DNA of 64,000 nt from Bauldia sp963759235 (lineage in GTDB: Bacteria > Pseudomonadota > Alphaproteobacteria > Rhizobiales > Kaistiaceae): positions 62,001 to 126,000 of the forward strand of contig CAVWYO010000009.1 of the NCBI GenBank assembly GCA_963759235.1. The letters are read 5' to 3'. Position 1 is the first letter of the stretch, and the number at the start of each line of letters is the position of its first letter. The notes below the pieces were generated by a model. That model searched no databases. It had not been told where the DNA came from and saw only the letters and a list, made by a program, of their open reading frames with translations. The position numbers were made by a program, and so were the translations under genes. This document shows, in pieces, positions 1 to 7,712 of the stretch.

Positions 1-263
1 ACGAGGACGCAAACGAGAAACGATAGAAGCGTCGGGAAGACCAGATAATCGACCGGGAAGGGCAGGCGGGCCGCTAGCATCCCGACGAAGTGCATCGACC
101 AGATCGCCACGCCGAGCGAGAGCGCCGCGCCGGCGATCAGCCATCGACGGCGCACGCCGGTGGCGCCGGCGACCTGAACGGCAAGGCTCAGCCCGACATA
201 GGCGCCCTGAATCGCCACGATCAAGGAAAGCACCACGAGCCAAGGCTCGTGCGTGACATGCAT
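1..263 (-). CDS. MHYT-domain integral membrane protein, N-terminal part (runs off the left edge)
   Basis: Only the first 87 codons are visible. The ATG at 263 is preceded by GGGGAGGAG with a 5-nt spacer, a strong ribosome binding site. The protein opens with MHVTHEPWL and a first membrane helix at about residues 9-30. A basic turn (RRRW) follows, then a second helix ending in SMHFVGM, the signature of the MHYT sensor domain. A third helix (FPTLLSFLVCVL) is cut by the window edge. MHYT domains are six- or seven-helix membrane modules, thought to bind copper or small ligands, and are usually fused to GGDEF/EAL or histidine-kinase output. The output domain lies outside the window, so the role here is unknown. 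Confidence 0.8.
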   Translation of the reverse strand, partial: MHVTHEPWLVVLSLIVAIQGAYVGLSLAVQVAGATGVRRRWLIAGAALSLGVAIWSMHFVGMLAARLPFPVDYLVFPTLLSFLVCVL

Positions 264-392
264 AATCACTCCTCCCCGCGGATTATGCCACTTCCGCGTT
301 AGCTGGAACGATTATAGTGGGCCGCGTGTCGCGTGGCGAGGCGGCAAGGTGGCTGCGCCGTCCGCGGGCGAAGGACCCACCCTGCACTCTCC

Positions 393-450
393 CCAAGTCG
401 GAAAGGTCCGACTTGGATGCATGGTCCCTCCTCCCCGTCGTCGGGAGGGA
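393..450 (-). terminator. Two hairpins in the 264-500 intergenic gap, possible terminator of the alcohol dehydrogenase operon
   Basis: A perfect 10-bp stem (CCAAGTCGGA / TCCGACTTGG, loop AAGG) lies at 393-416. A second stem (TCCCTCC / GGAGGGA) lies at 425-450. Both are downstream of the alcohol dehydrogenase stop at 501 on the minus strand. Neither is followed by a clear T-run on either strand, so intrinsic termination is only suggested. No gene is supported in 264-500. Confidence 0.3.
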
Positions 451-500
451 TAGGCGTGTGTGGTTTGCGTTATGACTCGTTCGTCGGCGGAGCGCGGGGT

Positions 501-1679
501 TTAACCGACCTTGGCGAGATCGCCGCCGAGCGCCGCGGCGAAGAGCCGCTTGGCAGCGTCCTTGGTCAGGGGTACCGGATTGCCGCCGGCGGTCGGATCG
601 ACGATCGCCATTTCGGCGATGGTCTCCACCCGGCTGTCGTCGACGCCAAGACCCGCCAGCGTGTGCGGCACGCCGATTCGTTCCCGGAGGTCGAGAACGG
701 CCTGCTGGAAGCCGTCGAAGCCCGCGCCGATGCCGAGATAGGCGGCGAGCCGGGCGATTCGGTCTTCAATTGCAGCGCGGTTGAAAGCGAGGACGTAGGG
801 CATGAACACCGCGTTGGTCATGCCGTGGTGGGTGTTGTAGAGCGCGCCGACCGGATGGGAGAGCGAATGGATGGCGCCGAGGCCCTTCTGGAAGGCGGTC
901 GCCCCCATCGCGGCGGCGCTCATCATATGGGCGCGGGCCGCGATGTCGGTGCCGTTGGCGTAGGCCTTCGGCAGGTTGTCGAAAACGAGCCGCATGCCTT
1001 CCACCGCGATGCCGTCGGCCATCGGATGGTAGCCGGGCGAGCAATAGGCCTCGAGGCAATGGGCGAGGGCGTCCATGCCGGTGCCGGCGGTGATGGCGGG
1101 CGGCATGCCGACGGTCAGTTCGGGATCGCAGATCACCACCTTCGGCATCATCTTCGGATGGAAGATGACCTTCTTGGTGTGGGTCGCCTCGTCGGTGACG
1201 ACGCCGGCGCGGCCGACCTCCGAGCCGGTGCCGGCGGTGGTCGGCACGGCGACGATCGGCATGATCCCGTCGGGATTCGCCCGGGTCCACCAGTCGCCGA
1301 TATCCTCGAAGTCCCACACCGGCCGGGTCTGGCCGACCATGAAGGCGACAAGCTTGCCGGTGTCGAGGCCGGAGCCGCCGCCGAAAGCGACGACGCCGTC
1401 ATGCTTGCCGGCCCGCAGCGCGGCAATGCCGTCCACCACGTTCCGCTCGACCGGATTGGGCTGGACATCGGCGAAAAGGCCGGGCGACAGGCCGGCGTCG
1501 GCGAGGACCTTCATCGCCTTCGCGGTGATGTCGAGCTTCGCCAGCCCCGCGTCGGTGACGAGCAGCGGCCTCGATATGCCGGCGGCGGCGCAGGCGTCGG
1601 GGAGCTCGGCGATGCGGCCGGGGCCGAAGCGGATGGCGGTCGGGTAGCTCCAGTTGGCGGTAATCCGGGCACGGTCCAT
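501..1679 (-). CDS. Iron-containing (group III) alcohol dehydrogenase
   Basis: The 392-residue length is normal for the family. The N-terminal Rossmann-like half carries the cofactor signature GGGSGLD at residues 100-106 and PTTAGTGSE at 146-154. The metal-binding set is complete: D203, H207, H271 and H285, with the 4- and 14-residue spacings seen in FucO-type enzymes. It should oxidise an alcohol to an aldehyde with NAD(P)+ in the cytoplasm. The start at 1679 lies 3 nt after the stop of the PH-domain gene, so the two are cotranscribed. With the upstream aldehyde dehydrogenase, ligase, permease and amidohydrolase it forms a plausible amino-alcohol catabolic operon. The substrate is inferred from context only. 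Confidence 0.9.
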   Translation of the reverse strand: MDRARITANWSYPTAIRFGPGRIAELPDACAAAGISRPLLVTDAGLAKLDITAKAMKVLADAGLSPGLFADVQPNPVERNVVDGIAALRAGKHDGVVAFGGGSGLDTGKLVAFMVGQTRPVWDFEDIGDWWTRANPDGIMPIVAVPTTAGTGSEVGRAGVVTDEATHTKKVIFHPKMMPKVVICDPELTVGMPPAITAGTGMDALAHCLEAYCSPGYHPMADGIAVEGMRLVFDNLPKAYANGTDIAARAHMMSAAAMGATAFQKGLGAIHSLSHPVGALYNTHHGMTNAVFMPYVLAFNRAAIEDRIARLAAYLGIGAGFDGFQQAVLDLRERIGVPHTLAGLGVDDSRVETIAEMAIVDPTAGGNPVPLTKDAAKRLFAAALGGDLAKVG

Positions 1680-1681
1680 GG

Positions 1682-2176
1682 TCAGCGTTGCGCCTGTGGG
1701 CTCGGTGTGGTCCTGGGGGCGGTGCCGGTGATCCGGCTGCGGAGGGTCAGCGGCGAGTCGATGTTGGTCAGCGGCGCGAAGCCCGTCCCGGTTCCCCGGA
1801 CGGTGACATCACCGTAGTCGAGGAGGCGGCCGAGCAGCGACTGGTTGACGTCGACGCTTTCGACCTTCTCGACGCTCATCTCGATGGTGTCGCGCCGGAT
1901 GAAGCCGCGCTTCAGGATGATGCGGCGATCGGTGATGGCGATCTCGGTCGTCCAGCGCGAAAACCATGCCGCGCCGAGAAACCAAAGGGCCAGGAGCAGC
2001 AGGATCACTCCGGCGACGCTTCCCCAGATCATCAGGCCGAATACGAGCGCGACGACCACGAAGATCGCTGCCGCGGCGAGGAGGACGAGCAGGCCCGGGA
2101 GAAAGGTGACCCACGATATCTTCGCCTCGTAGACGAGCGTCTCGCCCGACTGCAGAACCCGTCGCACATAGCTCAT
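1682..2176 (-). CDS. Small membrane protein with bacterial PH (YdbS/DUF304-like) domain
   Basis: The protein has 164 residues. A short N-terminal strand (YVRRVLQSGETLVYEAKIS) leads into two adjacent hydrophobic helices at about 25-45 and 48-72. A beta-rich bacterial PH-like domain follows, with AITDRRIILKRGFIRRDT and the typical VEKVESVDVNQSLLGRLLDYGDV segment. Such proteins sit in the inner membrane and their biochemical role is unsettled. Here the gene is tightly packed between the aldehyde dehydrogenase (33-nt gap) and the alcohol dehydrogenase (2-nt gap). That is odd for a housekeeping membrane protein and suggests cotranscription with catabolic genes. The C-terminal tail (TAPRTTPSPQAQR) is low complexity. 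Confidence 0.8.
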   Translation of the reverse strand: MSYVRRVLQSGETLVYEAKISWVTFLPGLLVLLAAAAIFVVVALVFGLMIWGSVAGVILLLLALWFLGAAWFSRWTTEIAITDRRIILKRGFIRRDTIEMSVEKVESVDVNQSLLGRLLDYGDVTVRGTGTGFAPLTNIDSPLTLRSRITGTAPRTTPSPQAQR

Positions 2177-2209
2177 GCCGCCATCCCGCCCACGTCCGTC
2201 GCCGCCTGT

Positions 2210-3601
2210 TCAGCGAGGGTCCACCGCACGCAGATGATAGCTCTTCGGCTGGGTGAGCGCCTCGAAGCCAAATTTCGACAGGGAGACGCCGCGGCCGGTC
2301 TCCTTGACGCCGGTCCATACGAGCTGCGGGTCGAGGTAGTCGCAGCGGTTCATGTAGACCGTGCCGGTCTCGATGCGGCTGCCGAGCGCGGCGGCGCGAT
2401 CCATGTCGGTGGTCCAGATCGAGGCGGTGAGGCCATAGGGGCTGTCGTTCATCAGGGTCACGGCTTCGTCGTCGCCGCGTACCTTCATGATGCCGACGAT
2501 GGGCCCGAAGCTCTCCTCGCGCATCACCGCCATCTGGTGGTTGACGTCGGTCAGCACCTCGGGCGCGAGGTAGGGCGAGCCCTGCCGGTCGCCGTCGACC
2601 TTCATGTTGACGAGCGCCGTGGCGCCCTTCCGCTTTGCCTCGGCGATCTGGTCGCGCACCACATCGGCAAACGAGCCGCGCGCCATCGGGCCGAGCGTCG
2701 TCCCCGGCTCCAGCGGGTTGCCGACGACGTATTTCCTGGTGAGGTCGACGAAGCCGGCGACGAAATCGTCATAGACCCGCTCGTCGACATAGATGCGCTC
2801 GATGCCGCAGCAGCACTGGCCGGAATTGTAGAAGGCGCCGTCGACGAGATTCTCGATGGCATGGTCGAGCCTGGCGTCGGCCACCACATAGGCGGGATCC
2901 TTGCCGCCGAGCTCGAGGCCGAGGGAGGCGAAGGTGCCGGAGGCGGCGCGCTCGATGGTGCGGCCGCCGGCGACCGAGCCGGTGAAGTTGATATGGTCGA
3001 TCCTGCCGGAGGCGATCAGCGTCTCGGTCTGGGCGTGGGAGAGGACGAGGTTGCGGAACAGCCCTTTCGGCAGCCCGGCCCGGCGGAACGCCTCGGCGAA
3101 GCGCTCGCCGACGAGGAGCGTCTGCGTCGCGTGCTTGAGGATCACCGCGTTGCCGGCAAGCAGCGCCGGGACGATGGTGTTGACCGCGGTCAGATAGGGA
3201 TAGTTCCACGGGGCGATCACCATCACCAGGCCGAGCGGCTCGCGGGCGATGTAGCGGCGGAAGCCGGGCTTTTCCGGCGGAACGTAGGGGGCGAGCGCCG
3301 CCTCGGCCATCTCCGCCATGGCGCGGGTGCGCTCCTCGACGCCGCCTTTTTCGCCGCCGTAGCGGACGGGACGGCCCATCTGCCAGGCGAGCTCGGTGAC
3401 GATGTCGTCGTTCATGGCGAGGAGCGCGTCGAGGAAGGCGAGGATCAAGCGCTTGCGCTCGGCGACCGGCGTGTTCCGCCATTCGGCCTGGGCGGCGCGG
3501 GCGGCGGACACCGCCGCGTCGACCTCGGCGTCGGTGGCAACCGGCCGCTCGGCATAGACCGAGCCGTCGACGGGGGAGATGATTTTCGCGGTTTCGGTCA
3601 T
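2210..3601 (-). CDS. NAD(P)+-dependent aldehyde dehydrogenase
   Basis: A 463-residue ALDH-superfamily enzyme. I take the ATG at 3601; a longer reading starts from a TTG at 3637 but overlaps the toxin gene. Landmarks are PWN at 131-133 (oxyanion Asn), K156 in NAVILKHA (cofactor ribose), the ELGGKDP general-base loop with E230, and the nucleophile in NSGQCCCG, most likely C264. The enzyme would oxidise an aldehyde to the acid. The start lies 17 nt after the toxin stop, so present-day transcription may come partly from the toxin-antitoxin promoter. It probably acts on the aldehyde made by the downstream iron alcohol dehydrogenase. No clear Shine-Dalgarno is visible at this start. Confidence 0.9.
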   Translation of the reverse strand: MTETAKIISPVDGSVYAERPVATDAEVDAAVSAARAAQAEWRNTPVAERKRLILAFLDALLAMNDDIVTELAWQMGRPVRYGGEKGGVEERTRAMAEMAEAALAPYVPPEKPGFRRYIAREPLGLVMVIAPWNYPYLTAVNTIVPALLAGNAVILKHATQTLLVGERFAEAFRRAGLPKGLFRNLVLSHAQTETLIASGRIDHINFTGSVAGGRTIERAASGTFASLGLELGGKDPAYVVADARLDHAIENLVDGAFYNSGQCCCGIERIYVDERVYDDFVAGFVDLTRKYVVGNPLEPGTTLGPMARGSFADVVRDQIAEAKRKGATALVNMKVDGDRQGSPYLAPEVLTDVNHQMAVMREESFGPIVGIMKVRGDDEAVTLMNDSPYGLTASIWTTDMDRAAALGSRIETGTVYMNRCDYLDPQLVWTGVKETGRGVSLSKFGFEALTQPKSYHLRAVDPR

Positions 3602-3617
3602 TGGAGCTAATCCGGGT

Positions 3618-4034
3618 TCAGCATGCGACGTATCCAACGTGACCCGCCGCCCCGTAAGCGAGTATGGCGCGATCTCGCGTCACGACCTGCCGGTTCTCAT
3701 GCCGTGCCGTGGCTATGATAATTCGATCTATCGGATCGTTTGGGGGAGCCCCCGGTAGAAAGGAGGAGGCGATAAGCACCTCTGGCGAAAGCCCAGACAG
3801 TCGAAAGCTTCCACCGCGAAGGAATGTGTTGAACCACTCCTCAGGAGCAAGCGGAGACGCGAATCTTCCCTTTGATGCCAGCATCCCGATTTCCCACGCA
3901 CTGATGGCAGACACAGCCACCGGTTCGTCCTCGTCGCTGGCTTCGTCGAGCGCTGTGATCGCATCGCTCGACAGCTTTTCGTTGTCACCCATCCAGATCA
4001 TTGCGCACGTGTCGAGGAGAAGCGGCCGTCTCAT
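3618..4034 (-). CDS. VapC-like PIN-domain ribonuclease toxin
   Basis: 138 residues from the ATG at 4034, whose ATGA overlaps the stop of the upstream gene; a further ATG at 4049 is possible. The PIN acidic residues are in place: D8 (LLLDTCAMIW), E48 (ISAWEIG), D103 (DPIDRIIIATA) and D121 (TRDRAIL). PIN toxins of the VapC group cleave tRNA or rRNA and are neutralised by a cotranslated antitoxin. Coupling to the gene before it fits this. The pair interrupts an otherwise continuous catabolic gene order, with the ligase on one side and the aldehyde dehydrogenase on the other. This looks like an inserted cassette. Family assignment is firm; toxicity is inferred. Confidence 0.85.
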   Translation of the reverse strand: MRRPLLLDTCAMIWMGDNEKLSSDAITALDEASDEDEPVAVSAISAWEIGMLASKGRFASPLAPEEWFNTFLRGGSFRLSGLSPEVLIASSFLPGAPPNDPIDRIIIATARHENRQVVTRDRAILAYGAAGHVGYVAC

Positions 4035-4432
4035 TTGGACCGACCCCATTCCTCGCCGGTCGGCGCAGTCAAGTCGGTGTTCGGCGAAATCGTGGTCAAT
4101 CCCTTCATCAGTCCAAAGCCGGGGTGTCGCCGGGACTGTAAGGGACCCGGAGACTGATTTGGCGGCTGTCCGGATGCCTCTGACATCGGCTTCACCCGCT
4201 TAAAAACGAGCTTCCGGGAATCGACGTCAACCTGCTCGGTCTTGAAGCCAGCGCCCAGCCAGACTTTCGTCATGACGTTGTTGTCGGGGTTGTTGCTCCA
4301 CCAAGCACGAATTTGCTGGGCTTTCGGTGGCAACCGAAATCCGAGAAGCTTTTCGATTTCCTCGAATGTCATGGGCACTTCGTTGTGGCGGGTCCGGGCG
4401 AGAAAATGCCCAAGCGGATCATACTTGCTCAT
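4031..4432 (-). CDS. DUF7662-like protein, probable antitoxin partner of the PIN toxin
   Basis: 133 residues from the ATG at 4432, preceded by AGGAG about 8 nt upstream. The N-terminal half contains the segments KYDPLGHFLA, MTFEEIEKLLGFRLPP, RAWWSNN and VWLGAGFKTEQVD. This is the compact fold I recognise as DUF7662, often found in antitoxin positions. The C-terminal 45 residues are rich in P, S and G and look disordered, which is common for toxin-binding tails. The stop overlaps the toxin start by 4 nt. It has its own promoter (4458-4486) with a palindrome that could mediate autorepression. The antitoxin role is inferred from position. Confidence 0.65.
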   Translation of the reverse strand: MSKYDPLGHFLARTRHNEVPMTFEEIEKLLGFRLPPKAQQIRAWWSNNPDNNVMTKVWLGAGFKTEQVDVDSRKLVFKRVKPMSEASGQPPNQSPGPLQSRRHPGFGLMKGLTTISPNTDLTAPTGEEWGRSK

Positions 4433-4457
4433 AGTGTATTTCTCCTTCCGACGGAGA

Positions 4458-4486
4458 ATACTAAAAAACACACATGTGTATGTCAA
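4458..4486 (-). promoter_or_regulatory. Sigma70-type promoter with palindromic operator for the toxin-antitoxin pair
   Basis: On the minus strand TTGACA (4486-4481) is followed by exactly 17 nt and then TAGTAT (4463-4458), near-consensus -35 and -10 boxes. The spacer holds a perfect 10-bp palindrome ACACATGTGT at 4470-4479, an obvious place for an autoregulatory repressor. The start codon at 4432 lies about 26 nt downstream of the -10 box. The promoter starts only 11 nt past the stop of the glutamine-synthetase-like gene. Confidence 0.75.
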
Positions 4487-4496
4487 TAGCGGAGCG

Positions 4497-5867
4497 TCAA
4501 TACCGCTCGAAGCCGCGCTTCAGCTCCCAATCGGTGACGCGGCGGTCGTATTCGAACTGCTCCCATTCGGCGGTGTGGACGTAGTGATCGACGGCGTCGT
4601 CGCCCAAGGCGGCGCGCAGCATCTTCGACTTCGCCATCAGCGCGGTGGCCTCGCGAAGGGTCTTGGGCACTTCGCGGAGCCGCTTGCCGAGATAGGCGTC
4701 GCCGACGAAGGCGGCTTCCAGCTCCAACTCCTCCTCGATGCCGGCGAGACCGGCGGCGATCAGCGCGGCAAAGGCGAGATAGGGGTTGAGGTCGGCGCCG
4801 CCGATGCGGCATTCGACTCGGATCGACTTGGAGCCCTCGCCGACCAGGCGGAAGCCGGCGGTGCGGTTGTCGCGGCTCCAGATCGCCTTGGTCGGCGCGA
4901 AGGTGCCGGCCTGGTAGCGCTTGTAGGAATTGATGTAGGGCGCCAGGAACCAGGTGATCTCGCGCGCATATTTGAGCTGGCCGGCCATGAAACGGCGCAT
5001 CAGGGCCGACATGCCGTGCTCGCCCTTCGGATCGGCGAACAGCGGCCGCTTGCCGGCCTTGTCCCACAGCGAAGCATGGATGTGGCACGACGAGCCGGCG
5101 AGGCCGTAATCCCACTTGGCCATGAAGGTGACCGCCTTGCCCCTCAGATGGGCGATCTCCTTGATGCCGTTCTTGAGGATGGCGTGGCGGTCGGCCATCT
5201 CGAGAGCGCCAGCGTAGCGGACATTGATCTCCTCCTGGCCCGGGCCCCACTCGCCCTTGGAGTTCTCCACCGGGATGCCGGCGGCGTTGAGGCCGGTGCG
5301 GATCGCCCGCATCACCTCCTCCTCCTTGGTGGTCTGGAAGATGTGGTAGTCCTCGATATAGCGACCGGCGGCGGCGAGATCGGCGTAACGCTTCTGCCGG
5401 ATGGTCTCGTAGTCCTCGTTGAACAGGTAGAATTCGAGCTCCGAGGCGAGGAACGCCGACATGTTCCGGTCGGCGAGCCGCGCCAGCTGTTTCTTCAGGA
5501 TCGCCCGCGGGCTGTGCGGCAGGTCTTCGTGGTGGTGATGGTCGAGCACGTCGCAAAGGACGAGCGCGGTTCCTTCGAGCCACGGTATCCGGCGCAGCGT
5601 CGCCATGTCCGGCCGCATGACGAAGTCGCCGTAGCCCTTCTCCCAGTTCGCCGCCGTGTAGCCGGGCACCGGCTCCATGTCGATGTCGCAGGCAAGCAGA
5701 TAGTCGCAGCCATGGGTTTCGGCGTGCGCCTCGGCGACGAAATACTCGGCCTGAAAACGCTTGCCGATCAGCCGCCCCTGCATGTCGACCAGGCAGACCA
5801 GAACGGTGTCGATTTCGCCGGCGGCGACCGCCGCGCCGAGTTCCTTGATCGTCAACATGCCGGTCAT
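4497..5867 (-). CDS. Glutamine-synthetase-family gamma-glutamyl-amine ligase
   Basis: 456 residues, close to the length of PuuA/GlnT-type enzymes. The start at 5867 has AAGGAGG about 10 nt upstream. The catalytic landmarks of the GS fold are visible: SELEFYLF (metal-binding Glu), GPGQEEINVRY, SCHIHASLW (ammonia/metal His region), NSYKRYQAGTFAPTKAIWSRDNR (split here as NSYKRYQ then AIWSRDNR) and ECRIGGADLNPYLAFA. Family members that lack a classical GlnA role couple glutamate to amines such as putrescine, ethanolamine or isopropylamine using ATP. The neighbours (ethanolamine-permease-like transporter, dehydrogenases, amidohydrolase) favour an amino-alcohol substrate. Ethanolamine is the best guess; putrescine is the main alternative. 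Confidence 0.85.
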   Translation of the reverse strand: MTGMLTIKELGAAVAAGEIDTVLVCLVDMQGRLIGKRFQAEYFVAEAHAETHGCDYLLACDIDMEPVPGYTAANWEKGYGDFVMRPDMATLRRIPWLEGTALVLCDVLDHHHHEDLPHSPRAILKKQLARLADRNMSAFLASELEFYLFNEDYETIRQKRYADLAAAGRYIEDYHIFQTTKEEEVMRAIRTGLNAAGIPVENSKGEWGPGQEEINVRYAGALEMADRHAILKNGIKEIAHLRGKAVTFMAKWDYGLAGSSCHIHASLWDKAGKRPLFADPKGEHGMSALMRRFMAGQLKYAREITWFLAPYINSYKRYQAGTFAPTKAIWSRDNRTAGFRLVGEGSKSIRVECRIGGADLNPYLAFAALIAAGLAGIEEELELEAAFVGDAYLGKRLREVPKTLREATALMAKSKMLRAALGDDAVDHYVHTAEWEQFEYDRRVTDWELKRGFERY

Positions 5868-5896
5868 CTCAAACGCGCCTCCTTAGCCGGTAAGAA

Positions 5897-5924
5897 ACCC
5901 GCGCGAGGCACGCCCCGCGCGGGT
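5897..5924 (-). terminator. Hairpin followed by TTTCTT between permease and ligase genes
   Basis: A perfect 9-bp stem (ACCCGCGCG / CGCGCGGGT, 10-nt loop) lies in the 85-nt gap. On the minus strand it is followed by a short T-rich run (TTTCTTA). It could act as a partial terminator that lowers ligase expression relative to the permease. Confidence 0.5.
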
Positions 5925-5952
5925 CGCTTGCATCCGTTCGCAGGCTGCGAGC

Positions 5953-7620
5953 CTACTTCATCATCGCGGCACCTTCACGGTGCTTCACCGCGAACTCTTC
6001 CTCCGGCGAGTAGACCAGCGTCTTGCGACCATAGGCGGCGAAGTAGATGATCGCCAGAATGTACCAGATGCCGACGCCGATGATGCCTTCCTGATAGAGC
6101 GGGTCGGTGAGCTGGAAGCCGATGGTAACGATCGCGATGATCGCGGTGAGCGTCGCCCCGATAACCCCGAACGGACTACGGTAAGGCCGCTCGATGTTGG
6201 GGAAGCGACGACGCAGCTGCAGGAAGGTCAGGCCCTGCAGCAGGTAGGAGAACATGGCCCCGAACACAGCCATGTTGAGCAGCGTGCCACCGATGAACGC
6301 ACCGGCCTCGGTGCCTCCCTGGGCGAACCACACCACGAGCATCACGACGAAGCCGATCAGCGAACCGGTGAGCAGCGCCGTGTTGGGTGTCTTGTGTTCA
6401 CCGTGGGTGACCGACAGGAAGTGCGGAAAGTAGCCGGCCCGCGACAGCGAATAGATCTGCCGCCCATAGGCGAAGATGATCGCATGGAAGCTGGCGATCA
6501 GGCCCGCCACCGCGAACAGCGACAGGATCTTCGCCCAGCCGGTGCCGTAGATCGCCCGGAAGCCGTCGAGGATCGGCTCGCCAGACGAACCATAGGCGAA
6601 CGCGCCGTCAGGCAGCGACGGGTTGATGATCAGGATCAGGAACCCGGTGGCGATCAGCGTGAACATGCCGAGCATGATGCCTTTCGGCATGTCGCGCTTG
6701 GGATCGACCGCTTCTTCCGCCGCCAGCGGAAGCTGCTCGATCGCCAGAAACAGCCACACCGCGAACGGCATCGCCGCGAACACGCCCTTGATGCCGAAAG
6801 GCAGGAACGGCCCGCCGCCGTCGGGCAGGGCGTTGCTCACCTGGGCGGCTTCCTTCAAGGCGTCGGGCAGAGCGGCATACTGGGCCGCGGTCAGGGTGAT
6901 CGCGTCGGTGCCGGCCGTCTTGGCCGCGTCGACGAGCGCCTGAACGTCCGCCGCCAGGCCGGTGGCGTCGCCGATCGCCGTGAGCGACAAGCTCGCGCTT
7001 TGCGGGTCGGCCGCGATGTTCATGGCGTTCTTCGCAAAGTCGAACTGGCCGGAGAAGATCGCGCTGACGAAGAAGAAGATGAGGATCGCCAGGGCAATCA
7101 GCGTGACGATCACCGTGACCCGGAACGACAACTCGACGCCGCGCACGTTGAGCCCGACGAAGATGATGTAGCCGATCAGCCACCATATCGGCTGAAACCA
7201 ATCCGGCGTCTCGAAGATGCCGGTGAGGTAGGCGCCGATGAAGAAGACGACCACCGCCGGGGTCAGCACATATTCGATGTTCTCGGCGATGCCGGTGATG
7301 AAGCCACCCCACGGACCGAACGCGGTGCGGGCGAAGGAATAGGCGCCGCCGGTGTGCGGCAGTGCCGGGCTCATCTCGGCGATGGAATAGGTGAGACCGA
7401 GATACATGATGGCGATGATGACGGTGCCGACGAACATGCCGCCCCAGCCGCCGACGGAGAAGCCGAGGTTCCAGCCAGAAAAATCGCCGGAAATGACGGC
7501 GCCGACACCGAGCGCCCATAGTGCGAAGACTCCGGCGTGACGTCGGAGGCCTCTCTTTTCGAAATAGGTCGCATCGGGCGTGTGGTAGGACACGCCGCCT
7601 TCATGCTTGGTCTCAGCCAT
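5953..7620 (-). CDS. APC-superfamily permease, ethanolamine-permease-like
   Basis: 555 residues. The ATG at 7620 is chosen because GGGGAG lies about 9 nt upstream; a GTG at 7650 would add ten residues. The first helix region carries GVGAVISGDFSGWNLG, then GGWGGMF, and later LAAEEAVDPKRDMPKGI, segments typical of ethanolamine and amino-acid APC carriers. About twelve membrane helices can be traced. Between helices 6 and 7 there is an extra hydrophilic stretch of roughly 60 residues (about 210-275, rich in A, T and D). This makes it longer than the usual 440-490 residues. It probably imports the amine consumed by the adjacent ligase. Substrate identity is an inference. Confidence 0.85.
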   Translation of the reverse strand: MAETKHEGGVSYHTPDATYFEKRGLRRHAGVFALWALGVGAVISGDFSGWNLGFSVGGWGGMFVGTVIIAIMYLGLTYSIAEMSPALPHTGGAYSFARTAFGPWGGFITGIAENIEYVLTPAVVVFFIGAYLTGIFETPDWFQPIWWLIGYIIFVGLNVRGVELSFRVTVIVTLIALAILIFFFVSAIFSGQFDFAKNAMNIAADPQSASLSLTAIGDATGLAADVQALVDAAKTAGTDAITLTAAQYAALPDALKEAAQVSNALPDGGGPFLPFGIKGVFAAMPFAVWLFLAIEQLPLAAEEAVDPKRDMPKGIMLGMFTLIATGFLILIINPSLPDGAFAYGSSGEPILDGFRAIYGTGWAKILSLFAVAGLIASFHAIIFAYGRQIYSLSRAGYFPHFLSVTHGEHKTPNTALLTGSLIGFVVMLVVWFAQGGTEAGAFIGGTLLNMAVFGAMFSYLLQGLTFLQLRRRFPNIERPYRSPFGVIGATLTAIIAIVTIGFQLTDPLYQEGIIGVGIWYILAIIYFAAYGRKTLVYSPEEEFAVKHREGAAMMK

Positions 7621-7712
7621 ATCATCCACTCCCCAGTCTGCGGCCGCCACCCCCGGCGATGCCGTTCAATGCCCGAATCCGCGCGCCCCGGCTAACCGCG
7701 GGTCGCGCCCAA

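Noticed and set aside
333..1817. A 494-codon plus-strand frame opposite the alcohol dehydrogenase
   Set aside because: The minus-strand reading has all catalytic residues of a known family; the plus-strand product is His/Gly/Asp-rich noise.
3602..3637. TTG start adding 12 residues to the aldehyde dehydrogenase
   Set aside because: It overlaps the toxin gene and adds residues not typical of the family; the ATG at 3601 gives a normal N terminus.
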